A stretch of DNA of 46,164 bases from Tissierellia bacterium (GCA_030528125.1 JAUMZM010000008.1:1-46164), one strand, 5' to 3'. Numbered from the stretch's first letter, positions 35,680 through 45,386 are shown. Notes: a model not told the origin generated them from the letters alone. Program-made: numbers and translations.

Positions 35680-38004
35680 TTATTTATTTTTTTCAATTAT
35701 TCTTGTTGTAGATTCGAAGTTTCCTTCTTCTCCAGTAAAGCTATTGTTCTTTTTAGATAGTTCAACCATAGAATCTAAGACTTCTTTGACATCTGTTGCA
35801 CTTTGTGTCTTATCTTCTATTTTCTTAACTCCCTCATCGCCGAATTCTGATAATCTGTCACTGAATTCTTTGGTAGCTGCACTAAGTTGTTGACTTCCGT
35901 CTTTTAGCTTTGATCCTCCATTATCTAGTTCACCTGATCCATTATCTAATCTATCTATTGCATCTACTAGAGGATTTACAACTGTATTTTCTAATCCGCT
36001 AATTTCATTTAATTTAGATGATTTTTCTTGGAATTCATTTAAACCATTTGATAATTTAGTTGAGCCTTCTCTTAGTGATTGTGAATTACTATCAAGTTTA
36101 TTTACTGCACCTGAGAATTTACCCATTGCTTTGGCATTTGTATTTGTAGCTTCACTTAGACTTTCTGATCCACTCTTTATTTTTCCAGTTGCTTCGTCTA
36201 ACATTCCGATTGATTTTTGAAGTTCATCTAGTTTACTTGTGTCAATTTTTGATCCCAATGAATCTATTCCATTTGCTAATTTTTCTGATGAAGCTGTCAT
36301 TTCATCTTTGGATTTTGACATAGTATTTGATACTTCTTCTAGAGCACTTTGTAATTGTTTAGTTCCACTTACTATCTGATCTGATGCTTGTGTCAAACTT
36401 GATACAGAATCTGCTATATTAGTAACTCCAGATAAAGCTGCTTCTTTTTGTCTTAATACACCTGCTTCATATTGTAAACTTTGTGCTGAAGCTTGTAGTG
36501 TTCCAATTTGACTATCAAATGTTCCATTTTCGTTTTGTGCATTTAATGTTTCAATTACAGATTCTATATTACTTGCTTGGCTTTCAAGGCTTGCTGCATC
36601 TTCTTCAAAACTTAATGCGCCCATTTGTGATAGTCCATCGTTTAAGGCATGCATATTTGCATTAAATTCTTCGTTTGCACTTACTAGATCTTTTGATTTT
36701 GAAGCAAGTGTACTATTTGCTTCTACTAATTTTGAATAGTTTTCTCCAAATGATGTAAGTCCCTTTTCCAAAGTATTTGCTGCATCTTTCATTTCATCTG
36801 CGCTATCTTTAAATTCTGATAGACCACTTGTTTCCTCTTTTAATTTTCCTGTAGCTGACTTTAGATCAGAAATTCCAAAATTTAATTGATCTGTTCCTTT
36901 TGCAATCTTAGTTGCTCCTTGTGATAATTTATCAGAATTAGAACTTATTTCTCCTACTGCATTTGTATATGAATCTATTCCATTTGCTAGGTCTTTGCCT
37001 CCCTTATTCATCATTTGAATATATGATATTATTGGGGCTATTCTTCCAGGAAGAGATGCAAATTCTTCTTTTGCTTGTTGAGTTTTGTCTTTTAATAGGC
37101 TTGTTCCATTATGAAGTTCTTTTATTCCATTATTAAGTTGTCCTATTCCATTATCAAGCTCAGATGCTCCATCTGCAATTTGTGATGATGCATCTATTAC
37201 TTTTTGTGCATTATCTTCTAGAAGATCTATTTCACTTTTTAAATTATCTATTGAATCTATATTGACATCTTTTTGGAATAATTCATTTGTAATTACAGTA
37301 TAAACTTCTGTTGGCTTATAGTCTTTTATATCTAGTTCAATTGTTGCTGATGACTTTAGATCTTCTAAATCTTTATCATCTACTACTTGTGATAATGTAT
37401 CATATAGTCCTGGTGTAAGAACTGTAGTTACAATTTCATTTGTACCATCTTTTACAATCTTAAAATCATCAGATTTTATATTTTTAACCTTATCGTCATT
37501 AAATGTAATAGTATTTATAGCTACATAAGGTGAATATATTTTTCTATCTTTTCCATTTATTCTTTTTATTTCAGATTGGTTATTTTCACTTGTTATTTCA
37601 ATTTTTAGATGTCCAGATTTTCCTTCTAGATCATTATTATTTAATTTCTTTCCATCTAGAAAATATTCTACATTTACATCTACTGGAATATCTTTATCGC
37701 TTTTTCCTGTATAGAAAATATCTTTTGATTCTTCATCCCAATTGATATATCCATCCTCTGTCTTTATTTCTTTATCTGTCTCTAGATTTTTTATATCTTT
37801 TAGATTTGTCTTGTCTTTTCCATTAATATTAGAATCTGAATTTAACCATACAGATACATTCTTATCTTTTATCTGATTATCTTCTTTTAAGACATATACT
37901 GTTTCATTTTTATTTATTACATTATCTTTTGCATAGGCTACATTTGTAAAAACCATTGATGCTACAAGTGTAACAGCTGTAATTTTTTTTAATTTATTTT
38001 TCAT
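35680..38004 (-). CDS. Secreted heptad-repeat protein (YhgE/Pip-like), partner of the MMPL pump
   Basis: The 774-residue protein has an N-terminal signal peptide (basic start, hydrophobic core, likely cut after VAYA near residue 25). A beta-rich region of about 230 residues follows, then about 480 residues of heptads with the L-x-x-G pattern, for example ELDNGIGQLNNGIKELHNG. These form a long coiled coil like that of YhgE/Pip proteins. Unlike true YhgE/Pip proteins it has no membrane helices, so it should be exported and held by partners. It begins one base after the MMPL pump gene. The role is unknown; the pairing suggests an envelope-spanning part of the pump. AAAGGAG precedes the start. 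Confidence 0.8.
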   Translation of the reverse strand: MKNKLKKITAVTLVASMVFTNVAYAKDNVINKNETVYVLKEDNQIKDKNVSVWLNSDSNINGKDKTNLKDIKNLETDKEIKTEDGYINWDEESKDIFYTGKSDKDIPVDVNVEYFLDGKKLNNNDLEGKSGHLKIEITSENNQSEIKRINGKDRKIYSPYVAINTITFNDDKVKNIKSDDFKIVKDGTNEIVTTVLTPGLYDTLSQVVDDKDLEDLKSSATIELDIKDYKPTEVYTVITNELFQKDVNIDSIDNLKSEIDLLEDNAQKVIDASSQIADGASELDNGIGQLNNGIKELHNGTSLLKDKTQQAKEEFASLPGRIAPIISYIQMMNKGGKDLANGIDSYTNAVGEISSNSDKLSQGATKIAKGTDQLNFGISDLKSATGKLKEETSGLSEFKDSADEMKDAANTLEKGLTSFGENYSKLVEANSTLASKSKDLVSANEEFNANMHALNDGLSQMGALSFEEDAASLESQASNIESVIETLNAQNENGTFDSQIGTLQASAQSLQYEAGVLRQKEAALSGVTNIADSVSSLTQASDQIVSGTKQLQSALEEVSNTMSKSKDEMTASSEKLANGIDSLGSKIDTSKLDELQKSIGMLDEATGKIKSGSESLSEATNTNAKAMGKFSGAVNKLDSNSQSLREGSTKLSNGLNEFQEKSSKLNEISGLENTVVNPLVDAIDRLDNGSGELDNGGSKLKDGSQQLSAATKEFSDRLSEFGDEGVKKIEDKTQSATDVKEVLDSMVELSKKNNSFTGEEGNFESTTRIIEKNK

Positions 38005-40065
38005 TTATAACTCCTTTAGACTTTTTGTTGTTTTCTTTATAAAAGGAAATGTAACGCTTATTAATGCTGGTAACAAGAATATTATTACAAACATGCTTAT
38101 TATTGCTCCTCTTGCTAGGAATGTGCATATTGTTGATACTATTTCCATTCTAGAATATATTCCAACTCCAATTGTTGCCGCCATAAATGTCAAACCGCTT
38201 GTGACAATTGACTTGGAGGTTTCTCTTACTGCTGTAGTCAAAGCCTCATTTACATCCTTACTATTCTTATATTCTGTCAAAAATCTATCTGTCATAAGTA
38301 TAGAATAATCTATTGTAGAACCTAATTGTATTACTCCTATTATTATCGATGTTATAAAAGGAATTGTTTGGTTCAAATAGAATGGTATACCCATATTTAT
38401 TTGAATTGCAAGTTCTATTGAAAGGATTAATATAAGTGGAATTCCTACTGATTTAAATATAATAGCTATAATAAAGAATACTATAGCTGTAGATGCTATA
38501 TTTACCATCTTGAAATCTTTGTTAGATATCTTTGTTAAATCAGATGTAAGAACTGCTTCTCCTGTTATATAGCCATCTTTATCATATTTATTCACTATAT
38601 CTTTTAACTTTTCTATTTGTTTATTTACTTCTGGTGATGCCGTTTGATATTTCGAATCTAGCATTATCATATTGTAGCCATCTTTAGAGAAATTATCACT
38701 TAATTTATCTGGAAGAATTTCTGATGGAACTGTATAGCCTACAATTGACTTTGAACTTAAAGCATTGTTTATGCCATCAACTTCTTTTACTTCTTTTAAT
38801 AAATTATCAAAATTTGTATTAGATAGATCATCTCTTGTTATTATGAAATGAGTGGTTGCCATGTCATAGTCTTTTTTCATTTTATTAAGTGCAACTATAG
38901 AATCTAAATCTTTAGGTAAAGATCTATCAAGGTTATAATAAACTTTTGTATTCATTGAGCCATATATTGCTGGTATGAATAATAGTATAAATACCATAAG
39001 TAAGGCTTTTCTATGCTTAATATCAAACTTAGATAGCTTATCAAATGATGGCAACATAACTTTGTGATTATATTTTTCTACAACCCTTTCAACTATAAGA
39101 ATCATAGGTGGCAATACCACAACTGTTGTAACAAGTCCAAGTACTACTCCTTTACTCATTACAATTCCTATGTCTTTTCCAAGTCCTAATTCCATTAGGA
39201 TTAATACAATAAATCCTGCAAATGTAGTAAGCGACGAGGCGAAAAGTGAAGATATTGTTTTTTGAATTGCTACATCCATAGCTTCATTTTTGTTACTATT
39301 TATACTTTTTTCTTCTATATATCTATGATACAGGAATATAGAATAGTCCATAGTAACTGCAAGTTGTAATACTCCTGCTATTGCCTTTGTAATATATGAT
39401 ATTTCTCCTAAAAAGATATTTGTTCCAAAATTATACAAAACCGCATATCCTATATTTAGCATAAATATAAAAGGAATTATTGTAGATTCATTTGTAATTG
39501 ATAGAACAATAAGTCCAAGCAATACTGCAAGAAATACATATATAGGGGTTTCTTTGTCAATTAAATCTTTCGTATCTTTAACAAGAGTGCTAAGTCCTGA
39601 TAAATACTTTTGTTTTGATTCAATATTTCTTATCTTTTCTATTGCATTCATTGTGACAAATGAAGAAGATGATTCATTGAATTTTATCATAAGCATAGTA
39701 CTATCTTTTGAATAAAATATGCTTTTTACTTCATCTGGAAGGAATTCTTTAGGTATTGTATCTCCTACTATCGATGATTTGGAAATTACATCTTCTACTC
39801 CATCTATCTTCAAAATCTCTTTTCTAAGCTCCTTTGCATCATTGTCGGAACCTTCTAATACCAACATACCTGTTGCCGCACTTTTGAAATTTTTGTCCAA
39901 AATCTCTTGACCTTGAGTTGAATTAAGATCGCTAGGTAGATATGTCAATATATCATAATTAACTTTTCCATTTTTGTACCCAATCCAAGATGGTATCAAC
40001 AATATAGTCATAATAAGTAGAACTAATCTTGGATGGTGCGATATAAATCTTGTGAATTTTTTCAT
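38005..40065 (-). CDS. MMPL/RND family transporter
   Basis: The 686-residue membrane protein is made of two similar halves, each with one helix, a large outer domain and then five helices, typical of MMPL/RND pumps that use the proton gradient. The membrane motifs around GVLQLAVTMDYSIFLYHRY (first half) and GVIQLGSTIDYSILMTDRF (second half) contain the aspartate-tyrosine pair thought to carry protons in this family. A TTG four codons upstream is in frame, but GGAG sits six bases before the ATG at 40065, so I chose that. It lies 15 bases after the TetR gene and one base before the secreted protein gene. Cargo (drug, lipid or peptide) is unknown. Confidence 0.9.
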   Translation of the reverse strand: MKKFTRFISHHPRLVLLIMTILLIPSWIGYKNGKVNYDILTYLPSDLNSTQGQEILDKNFKSAATGMLVLEGSDNDAKELRKEILKIDGVEDVISKSSIVGDTIPKEFLPDEVKSIFYSKDSTMLMIKFNESSSSFVTMNAIEKIRNIESKQKYLSGLSTLVKDTKDLIDKETPIYVFLAVLLGLIVLSITNESTIIPFIFMLNIGYAVLYNFGTNIFLGEISYITKAIAGVLQLAVTMDYSIFLYHRYIEEKSINSNKNEAMDVAIQKTISSLFASSLTTFAGFIVLILMELGLGKDIGIVMSKGVVLGLVTTVVVLPPMILIVERVVEKYNHKVMLPSFDKLSKFDIKHRKALLMVFILLFIPAIYGSMNTKVYYNLDRSLPKDLDSIVALNKMKKDYDMATTHFIITRDDLSNTNFDNLLKEVKEVDGINNALSSKSIVGYTVPSEILPDKLSDNFSKDGYNMIMLDSKYQTASPEVNKQIEKLKDIVNKYDKDGYITGEAVLTSDLTKISNKDFKMVNIASTAIVFFIIAIIFKSVGIPLILILSIELAIQINMGIPFYLNQTIPFITSIIIGVIQLGSTIDYSILMTDRFLTEYKNSKDVNEALTTAVRETSKSIVTSGLTFMAATIGVGIYSRMEIVSTICTFLARGAIISMFVIIFLLPALISVTFPFIKKTTKSLKEL

Positions 40066-40080
40066 TATTATCTCCAATTA

Positions 40081-40671
40081 TTAATTAAATATTTTTTCAA
40101 TTACTCTAAATAATACAGTCTTCATTTCATCAATTGAAAGATTGTAATCTTTCGTAAGTGCATATTTGCAACTAGAAAGCATTATTTCAAGTGTAAGGGA
40201 AATTATATAAAGTTTCTGACTTTTAAAATAACTTTCTGGTATAAGCTTTTCAAATCTATTTAAAATATATTCTAGTGTAGTCTCTTCTGCTTCAAATCTT
40301 GCTCCATTTTCTATCTTAGAATACAATGCCCAATTTAAATTTTTAGATATAAGTTGAAGTTTGAGTGGATTTTCAATTAGATAATCCATTATATAATTTA
40401 CAAAAGTAATATATCTTTTTGCATGATTTTTCTCTTCACTGATATTTTTCTCAGCATCTACAAAAAGATCTTTTGCAATATCTAAAGCTATCTTTTCTTC
40501 AAGTTCCTTTTTATCCTTAAAATATAGATAGAAAGTTCCAAGACCATATCCAGAATTTTTCATAATATTTCTAATGGAGGTTTTTTCTATTCCCTTTTTT
40601 TCAAACAACTCCATTGCTGATTTTTTTATACCAATAGATTTTTCTTGTTTCTTATTACCATATAAAGTCAT
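40081..40671 (-). CDS. TetR family transcriptional regulator
   Basis: The 196-residue protein has an N-terminal helix-turn-helix (KKGIEKTSIRNIMKNSGYGLGTFYLYFKDK split over residues about 22-52) and a C-terminal ligand domain. An ATG at 40704 is in frame, but it lies within an operator. The ATG at 40671 has a GGGGG site and gives the usual TetR length. It is first in the unit with the MMPL pump and secreted protein, and two identical 13-base palindromes flank its promoter. It most likely represses itself and the pump until an inducer binds, as TetR-pump units usually do. Confidence 0.92.
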   Translation of the reverse strand: MTLYGNKKQEKSIGIKKSAMELFEKKGIEKTSIRNIMKNSGYGLGTFYLYFKDKKELEEKIALDIAKDLFVDAEKNISEEKNHAKRYITFVNYIMDYLIENPLKLQLISKNLNWALYSKIENGARFEAEETTLEYILNRFEKLIPESYFKSQKLYIISLTLEIMLSSCKYALTKDYNLSIDEMKTVLFRVIEKIFN

Positions 40672-40697
40672 AGCGCCCCCTTTCTTTTGAATTATTA

Positions 40698-40710
40698 TGA
40701 ACATTGTTCA
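40698..40710 (-). promoter_or_regulatory. Operator 2 for the TetR regulator
   Basis: TGAACATTGTTCA is a perfect 13-base palindrome around one central base. It lies just downstream of the expected transcription start and is the reverse complement of operator 1, 39 bases away centre to centre. Confidence 0.7.
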
Positions 40711-40722
40711 TTAGACTTTTCC

Positions 40723-40750
40723 ATTTTACCACATACTGAACAATGTTCAA
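40723..40750 (-). promoter_or_regulatory. Promoter of the tetR-MMPL-heptad protein unit
   Basis: On the minus strand TTGAAC is 16 bases before TAAAAT. The -35 box is part of operator 1, so a bound repressor would block polymerase. Confidence 0.6.
40737..40749 (-). promoter_or_regulatory. Operator 1 for the TetR regulator
   Basis: TGAACAATGTTCA is a 13-base palindrome overlapping the -35 box of the regulator promoter. Its arms equal those of operator 2. Confidence 0.7.
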
Positions 40751-40772
40751 TACCTTTTCTATTTTTTCACAT

Positions 40773-40803
40773 AAAAAAAACCAATTATTTATTAAATAAT
40801 TGG
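40773..40803 (-). terminator. Terminator after ppk1
   Basis: CCAATTATTT pairs perfectly with AAATAATTGG around a three-base loop, followed by eight T on the minus strand. It starts about 20 bases past the ppk1 stop. Confidence 0.85.
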
Positions 40804-40822
40804 GATTCTTAAAATTATTTTA

Positions 40823-43006
40823 TTATTTTTTGAATTTTTGGAAAAATTCTTTTATTTTAACAAATATTCCTTTGCTTTCTGCTTCTGGTTTAAATTCTTT
40901 AGCTTTTCTTATACTATATTCCATCATATAGTCTTGTGAAGATAAGGATACATCATCTTCTCTATAAATTCTATCATAATTTTTATCTGACTTTAGTTCT
41001 CTTGCTTTGTCATTATCATTCCAAGAAATATCCATATAATGTTGTAGTTTGTTTTTTAACTTTTGATTTTCAACCGGAGCTGCAATTTCTACTCTTCGCA
41101 TTGTATTTCTTGTCATAAGGTCTGCTGATGATATATAGTATTTTGCATCTTCTCCTTCACCAAAGATATATATTCTTGAATGCTCAAGATATCTTCCTAC
41201 AATACTTCTTACTTTTACATTGTCTGTAAGTCCTTCAAACCCTGGAATTATACAGCATATACCTCTTATAATTAATCTTACTTGAACTCCTGCTTTAGAT
41301 GCCTCTACAAATTTCATTATAAATTCTTTATCTGTTAGTGAGTTGAATTTGAAAAACAACTTTCCTTTCTCACCTTTTTCTATCTCTTTATCTATTAACT
41401 TTAGAAATTCTCTTTTTAGTGTATGAGGTGATGCTAGAAGTTTCTCATATTCTCCTTCAAGATTTCCTATTTGCATATCATTAAAGAAATTTACGGCATC
41501 TTTTGCTATTGTCCTATCTGATGTTATAAATGATATATCAGTATATTGTTTAGATGTTGACTCGTTGTAATTTCCTGTTCCTATCTGTGTTATATAATCT
41601 ATTCCTCTGGAAGATTTTCTTGTTATAAGACAAACTTTAGAATGACATTTGTAATTTTCTATTCCATATATTACATTTACTCCAGATGATATAAGCTCTT
41701 CAGAATAATCTATATTGTGTTGCTCATCAAATCTTGCTCTAAGCTCCATAAGTGCTGTTACATCTTTTCCATTATCTGCTGCTTTCTTTAGGCTATAATC
41801 AATCTTTGAGTTAGAAGATAGTCTATATATTGTAATTTTTATTGACACGACATTAGGATCTTCTGCTGCTTCATCTAGTAAAGCTAGAAATTGTCCTATA
41901 TCTTCATAAGGATATATCATCATTATGTCTTTTTCTAAGATTTGATCTATAAGCTTTTTATTCATATCCAAATGTGGATTTAATTGTGGCTTAAATGGAC
42001 TGAAGCTTAATTTATCAAGTTTATTTCCATTTATATTATCTTTCATTGAAAATACATAGGAAATTTCCATTGGAGTTTTTGTTATAAAGATTTGTTCTTT
42101 TGTTATGTCTAAATTCTTACATATTGTATTTCTAAGAGAACTTTGTAATTTAACATCAGTTTCTACTCTTACAGGTTGAAGTCTTTTTCTTCTTTTTAGA
42201 ATTTTCTTCATGTATTGTCTGTAATCAAAATCTTCATCTGCAATATCTGATTCCAATGTCAAATCAGCATTTCTTGTAACTCTTATAATTGATATATTTT
42301 CTACATCACTTCTTGTAAATAAAGTTGGAAAATAATATTTTATTATATTTTCCATTCTTATATATCTTATACTCTTTGAATTTTTGAAATAATATACCCT
42401 TGGCAATACTTTTGGTATTGGAAGAAGAGCTATTTTTTCTCCAACATGTGAAGATATATCTGCAATTATTGCAAACAGCAAATTCTCTATAAATGGGAAT
42501 GGATGATAAGAATCAATAATCATTGGAGATAGGATTGGCTCTACATAATACTTATAATAATTATTTAATTCTGTTTTCTGATCTTTTGTAAGTTCTGATA
42601 CATCTATATCTTCTATTCCAGTTTCTCTTAGTATTTGGTCTACAGATTCATATATTGTATCTTTTTCTTTGTAATAATCTATTGAGTCTTTAAATATGGC
42701 CTGTAGTTGTTCTTTAGGATCCATTCCAGTCTTTGAATCTTTTTCACTTTTTTTAAGAAGAGATAAGTCTGTCAATGAACCTACTCTAACCATGTAAAAT
42801 TCATCCAAATTACTTATAAATATTGAGATGAACTTTAATTTTTCATAAAGAGGAACTGTAGGGTCAAGGGCTACTTTTAGAACTCTTTCATTAAATTTTA
42901 GCCAAGACAATTCTCTATTCTGACTTACATCATGTATGTTTACCTTGGGGCCATCGTCTATACTTACATTGGAATTTTCATCCGTATTTACATTAGAATT
43001 TGTCAT
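40823..43006 (-). CDS. ppk1: Polyphosphate kinase 1
   Basis: PPK1 joins the terminal phosphates of ATP into long polyphosphate chains and can run in reverse. The 727-residue protein has the N-terminal domain (NRELSWLKFNERVLKVA near residue 30), the head domain with ISNLDEFYMVRVG, and two phospholipase D-like catalytic domains. The histidine to be phosphorylated is in YKCHSKVCLITRK near residue 453, and the second catalytic histidine is in GRYLEHSRIYIFGEG near residue 610. Length is normal. AAAGGAG precedes the start. It follows ppx by ten bases, the classic pairing of polymer-making and polymer-degrading enzymes, but the ppx frame is broken. Confidence 0.97.
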   Translation of the reverse strand: MTNSNVNTDENSNVSIDDGPKVNIHDVSQNRELSWLKFNERVLKVALDPTVPLYEKLKFISIFISNLDEFYMVRVGSLTDLSLLKKSEKDSKTGMDPKEQLQAIFKDSIDYYKEKDTIYESVDQILRETGIEDIDVSELTKDQKTELNNYYKYYVEPILSPMIIDSYHPFPFIENLLFAIIADISSHVGEKIALLPIPKVLPRVYYFKNSKSIRYIRMENIIKYYFPTLFTRSDVENISIIRVTRNADLTLESDIADEDFDYRQYMKKILKRRKRLQPVRVETDVKLQSSLRNTICKNLDITKEQIFITKTPMEISYVFSMKDNINGNKLDKLSFSPFKPQLNPHLDMNKKLIDQILEKDIMMIYPYEDIGQFLALLDEAAEDPNVVSIKITIYRLSSNSKIDYSLKKAADNGKDVTALMELRARFDEQHNIDYSEELISSGVNVIYGIENYKCHSKVCLITRKSSRGIDYITQIGTGNYNESTSKQYTDISFITSDRTIAKDAVNFFNDMQIGNLEGEYEKLLASPHTLKREFLKLIDKEIEKGEKGKLFFKFNSLTDKEFIMKFVEASKAGVQVRLIIRGICCIIPGFEGLTDNVKVRSIVGRYLEHSRIYIFGEGEDAKYYISSADLMTRNTMRRVEIAAPVENQKLKNKLQHYMDISWNDNDKARELKSDKNYDRIYREDDVSLSSQDYMMEYSIRKAKEFKPEAESKGIFVKIKEFFQKFKK

Positions 43007-43016
43007 AACTACTCCT

Positions 43017-43908
43017 TTAATTAATCTTACTTAATAGATATCCTTCTCTTATACCTTTATCGCTTATATTAATTTCATCAATTGATAGAGTCTTCATTAT
43101 AGTATTTAATATTATAAATCCAGGGATAGCTGTATGAATTCTTGAAGCATTTACTTGTAAAAGTGTATTTACATATTCCATATCAGTATCTATTAACTGA
43201 TTGATCATGTCTTTGAGATCTTTTCTTACTATAAGCTTACTAGATTTACCGTCATAAATTTCACTTGACATATTTCCTGCAAGTCTTATAGTACCACCTA
43301 TTCCATAAGCGCTATAACTTTTCTTTACTTTTGGAATATTCATTTTCTCCATTTGCTCTCTTACTGCCTTTTTGATGTTCTTCTTTTCATTTTGTGTTAC
43401 AAATAGATTTTTGACATAATCTCTATATGCACTAAGAGATCCTATAGGAACTGAATCTTCATAGATTATCTCATCATTATCTATTATTGTTATCTCTGAA
43501 GAACCTCCTCCTATATCTATTATTATTCCATCTTTGAATTTATATTCTTCTCTTATAGCACTTACACCAAGTATTGCCTCTCTTTTGCCTTCTATAAGAT
43601 CTATATTTACATCTACTTCCTTGTCAACCCTCTCTAAGATCTCTTTGCAATTTGAAGCATTTCTTATAGCAGCTGTCGCAAATATGTATTCGTGGTCTAT
43701 ATCTATTATTTGATTTATTGAATGAAGATTTTTTAAAACTTTTATAAGTTTTTTTTATTCCTTTCTCATTCATAGTATTATCATTTATATATGATGCAAG
43801 ACCTGCGGTATTCTTTTTGTCTAGTAATTTCTTTACATTACCATCCTCCACATTATATATTATTAATCTTATGGTATTAGAACCTATATCTATTACTGAA
43901 TATTTCAT
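43017..43908 (-). pseudogene. ppx: Ppx/GppA exopolyphosphatase, frameshifted in a run of A
   Basis: Ppx/GppA phosphatases remove phosphate from polyphosphate or pppGpp with an actin-like (ASKHA) fold. The first part starts with MKYSVIDIGSNTIRLIIYN. After a run of eight A on the coding strand (43749-43756) the frame is lost. Removing one A restores an open frame to 43017, which contains DHEYIFATAAIRNA, the second phosphate loop IIDIGGGSSEITI, and AYGIGGTIRLAGNM. The corrected protein has 296 residues, normal for the catalytic domain. A true mutation, a phase-variable tract and a sequencing error are all possible. A CTAGGAGG site precedes the start. Confidence 0.88.
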
Positions 43909-43931
43909 TTATACCTCCTAGTATATATTAT

Positions 43932-43961
43932 ATTATAGATTAAATAGTTTAAATTCTGCAA
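43932..43961 (-). promoter_or_regulatory. Possible promoter of ppx-ppk1
   Basis: On the minus strand TTGCAG is 18 bases before TATAAT, about 24 bases ahead of the ppx start. Neighbouring TATA-like repeats make the exact -10 uncertain. Confidence 0.4.
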
Positions 43962-44023
43962 ATAGCTATGTAATATTTATGTTAAGTTTATGTTTTATTT
44001 TAGACAAATGATCTTTTGAAAAC

Positions 44024-44052
44024 TTGTTGTGCTTTTAATTAAATGATAATAT
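44024..44052 (+). promoter_or_regulatory. Promoter of the CoA-transferase gene
   Basis: TTGTTG is 17 bases before TAATAT, about 30 bases ahead of the ATG at 44083. Confidence 0.5.
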
Positions 44053-44082
44053 AAAGTAAATAAAACTAATAAGGAGTTAAAT

Positions 44083-45234
44083 ATGAGAGCACTAGAAAAT
44101 TTGAAGATTTTAGATTTTACAACACTTCTTCCCGGTCCTTATGCGACTATGATATTGGGAGATCTTGGAGCTGATATAATAAAAATTTCATCACCATCAA
44201 AATATGATTTGGTATTAGAACAAGAGCCTAAGATAAATAACAAATCGGCAAATTTACTTTGGCTAAATAGAAACAAAAAGACTTTAGCTCTTAATCTAAA
44301 GAAAGAAGAATCCATTGAAATTATAAAAAAACTCATAGAAGAATATGACATAATCATAGAACAATTTAGACCTGGCGTTATGGATAGATTAGGGCTTTCT
44401 TATGATATTTTAAGTAAAATAAATCCAAAATTAATTTATTGCTCTATTACAGGTTATGGACAAACAGGTTCTTTAAAAGATAAAGCAGGACATGATATAA
44501 ATTATCTTGCAAGAAGTGGAATTATGAGTTTTAGTGGAAGAAAAGAAGAAGGCCTAAGCTTATATGGAACACAAATTGCAGATATAGCAGTTGGAAGCAT
44601 GAATTCAATAGTTGGAATACTTGCAGCAGTTAATTATAGAAATCTTACAGGTGAGGGGCAATATATAGATGTTTCGATGATGGATGGTCTTGTTCCAATG
44701 AATTCATTGATAGGATCTCAATTTCTTGCAGGAGGAAATCTTCCACAAAGAGAAGGCGAACTTCTAAATGGAGGAAGCAATTATGATTTTTATAGGACAA
44801 AAGATGATAAATTCTTATCAGTAGGCTCCCTTGAACCAAAGTTTTGGAAAGAATTTTCTAATACTTTAGATATAGATGCCAAAGATGCGACAGATACAAG
44901 TGCAAAAGATGAAATAAAAGAAAAAATCAAATCAAAAACTTTAAATGAATGGATTGAAATCTTTAAAGATAAAGACTGTTGTGTTGAACCTGTACTAGAT
45001 CTTAATGAAGTTTTAGAAGATGATCATATAAAAGAAAGAGAACTTATAATCGAAATGGATGTAGATGGCAAAAAAATAAAGCAATTTGCATCACCTATAA
45101 AATATTCTAAATCAAAACAAGAATATAGATTTGCAGGCAAAAAGATAGGATCTGATACAAAAGAAATCTTAGAAAATTTAGGCTATAGCAAAGAAGAAAT
45201 AGAGAAAATGGACAAAAATGAGATTTTTAAATAA
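44083..45234 (+). CDS. CaiB/BaiF family III CoA-transferase
   Basis: Family III CoA-transferases move CoA between carboxylic acids; alpha-methylacyl-CoA racemases share the fold. The 383-residue cytosolic protein starts with the family stretch LKILDFTTLLPGPYATMILG and has NRNKKTLALNLKK near residue 63. The catalytic aspartate is in AGHDINYLARSG near residue 147, and YIDVSMMDGLV lies near 195. AAGGAG precedes the start. It stands alone on the plus strand between minus-strand units, so context gives no substrate. It could be a racemase rather than a transferase. Confidence 0.9.
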   Translation: MRALENLKILDFTTLLPGPYATMILGDLGADIIKISSPSKYDLVLEQEPKINNKSANLLWLNRNKKTLALNLKKEESIEIIKKLIEEYDIIIEQFRPGVMDRLGLSYDILSKINPKLIYCSITGYGQTGSLKDKAGHDINYLARSGIMSFSGRKEEGLSLYGTQIADIAVGSMNSIVGILAAVNYRNLTGEGQYIDVSMMDGLVPMNSLIGSQFLAGGNLPQREGELLNGGSNYDFYRTKDDKFLSVGSLEPKFWKEFSNTLDIDAKDATDTSAKDEIKEKIKSKTLNEWIEIFKDKDCCVEPVLDLNEVLEDDHIKERELIIEMDVDGKKIKQFASPIKYSKSKQEYRFAGKKIGSDTKEILENLGYSKEEIEKMDKNEIFK

Positions 45235-45360
45235 AAATCTTTAATGTTATAACTTACAAATAAATCCTAGATATCTATACAAAAATGAAAGATATTTTAA
45301 TAAATCTAAATAATCAAAAATCAGAAATGTATTAAAAGATTAGATCAATATAAATCAAAG

Positions 45361-45386
45361 CTACCAGCTTAGCTGGTAGTTTTTTA
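45361..45386. terminator. Terminator between CoA-transferase and DUF1275 genes
   Basis: CTACCAGC pairs with GCTGGTAG around TTA, followed by seven T on the plus strand. It lies 126 bases past the CoA-transferase stop and meets the end of the converging DUF1275 gene. The stretch between holds nothing else I can recognise. Confidence 0.8.

Noticed and set aside
36483-37745. Plus-strand ORFs in the heptad-protein region, and a possible DNA tandem repeat
   Set aside because: The ORFs are antisense shadows. The heptads repeat at the protein level, but the DNA units differ too much to be a tandem repeat array.
40672-40704. A longer TetR protein starting at 40704
   Set aside because: That start lies inside operator 2 and has no ribosome site. 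The ATG at 40671 has a GGGGG site and gives the normal length.
43017-43352. A stand-alone 111-residue gene next to ppk1
   Set aside because: The same frame stays open upstream to the A-run at 43749 and encodes the middle of a Ppx protein, so this is the end of the frameshifted gene.
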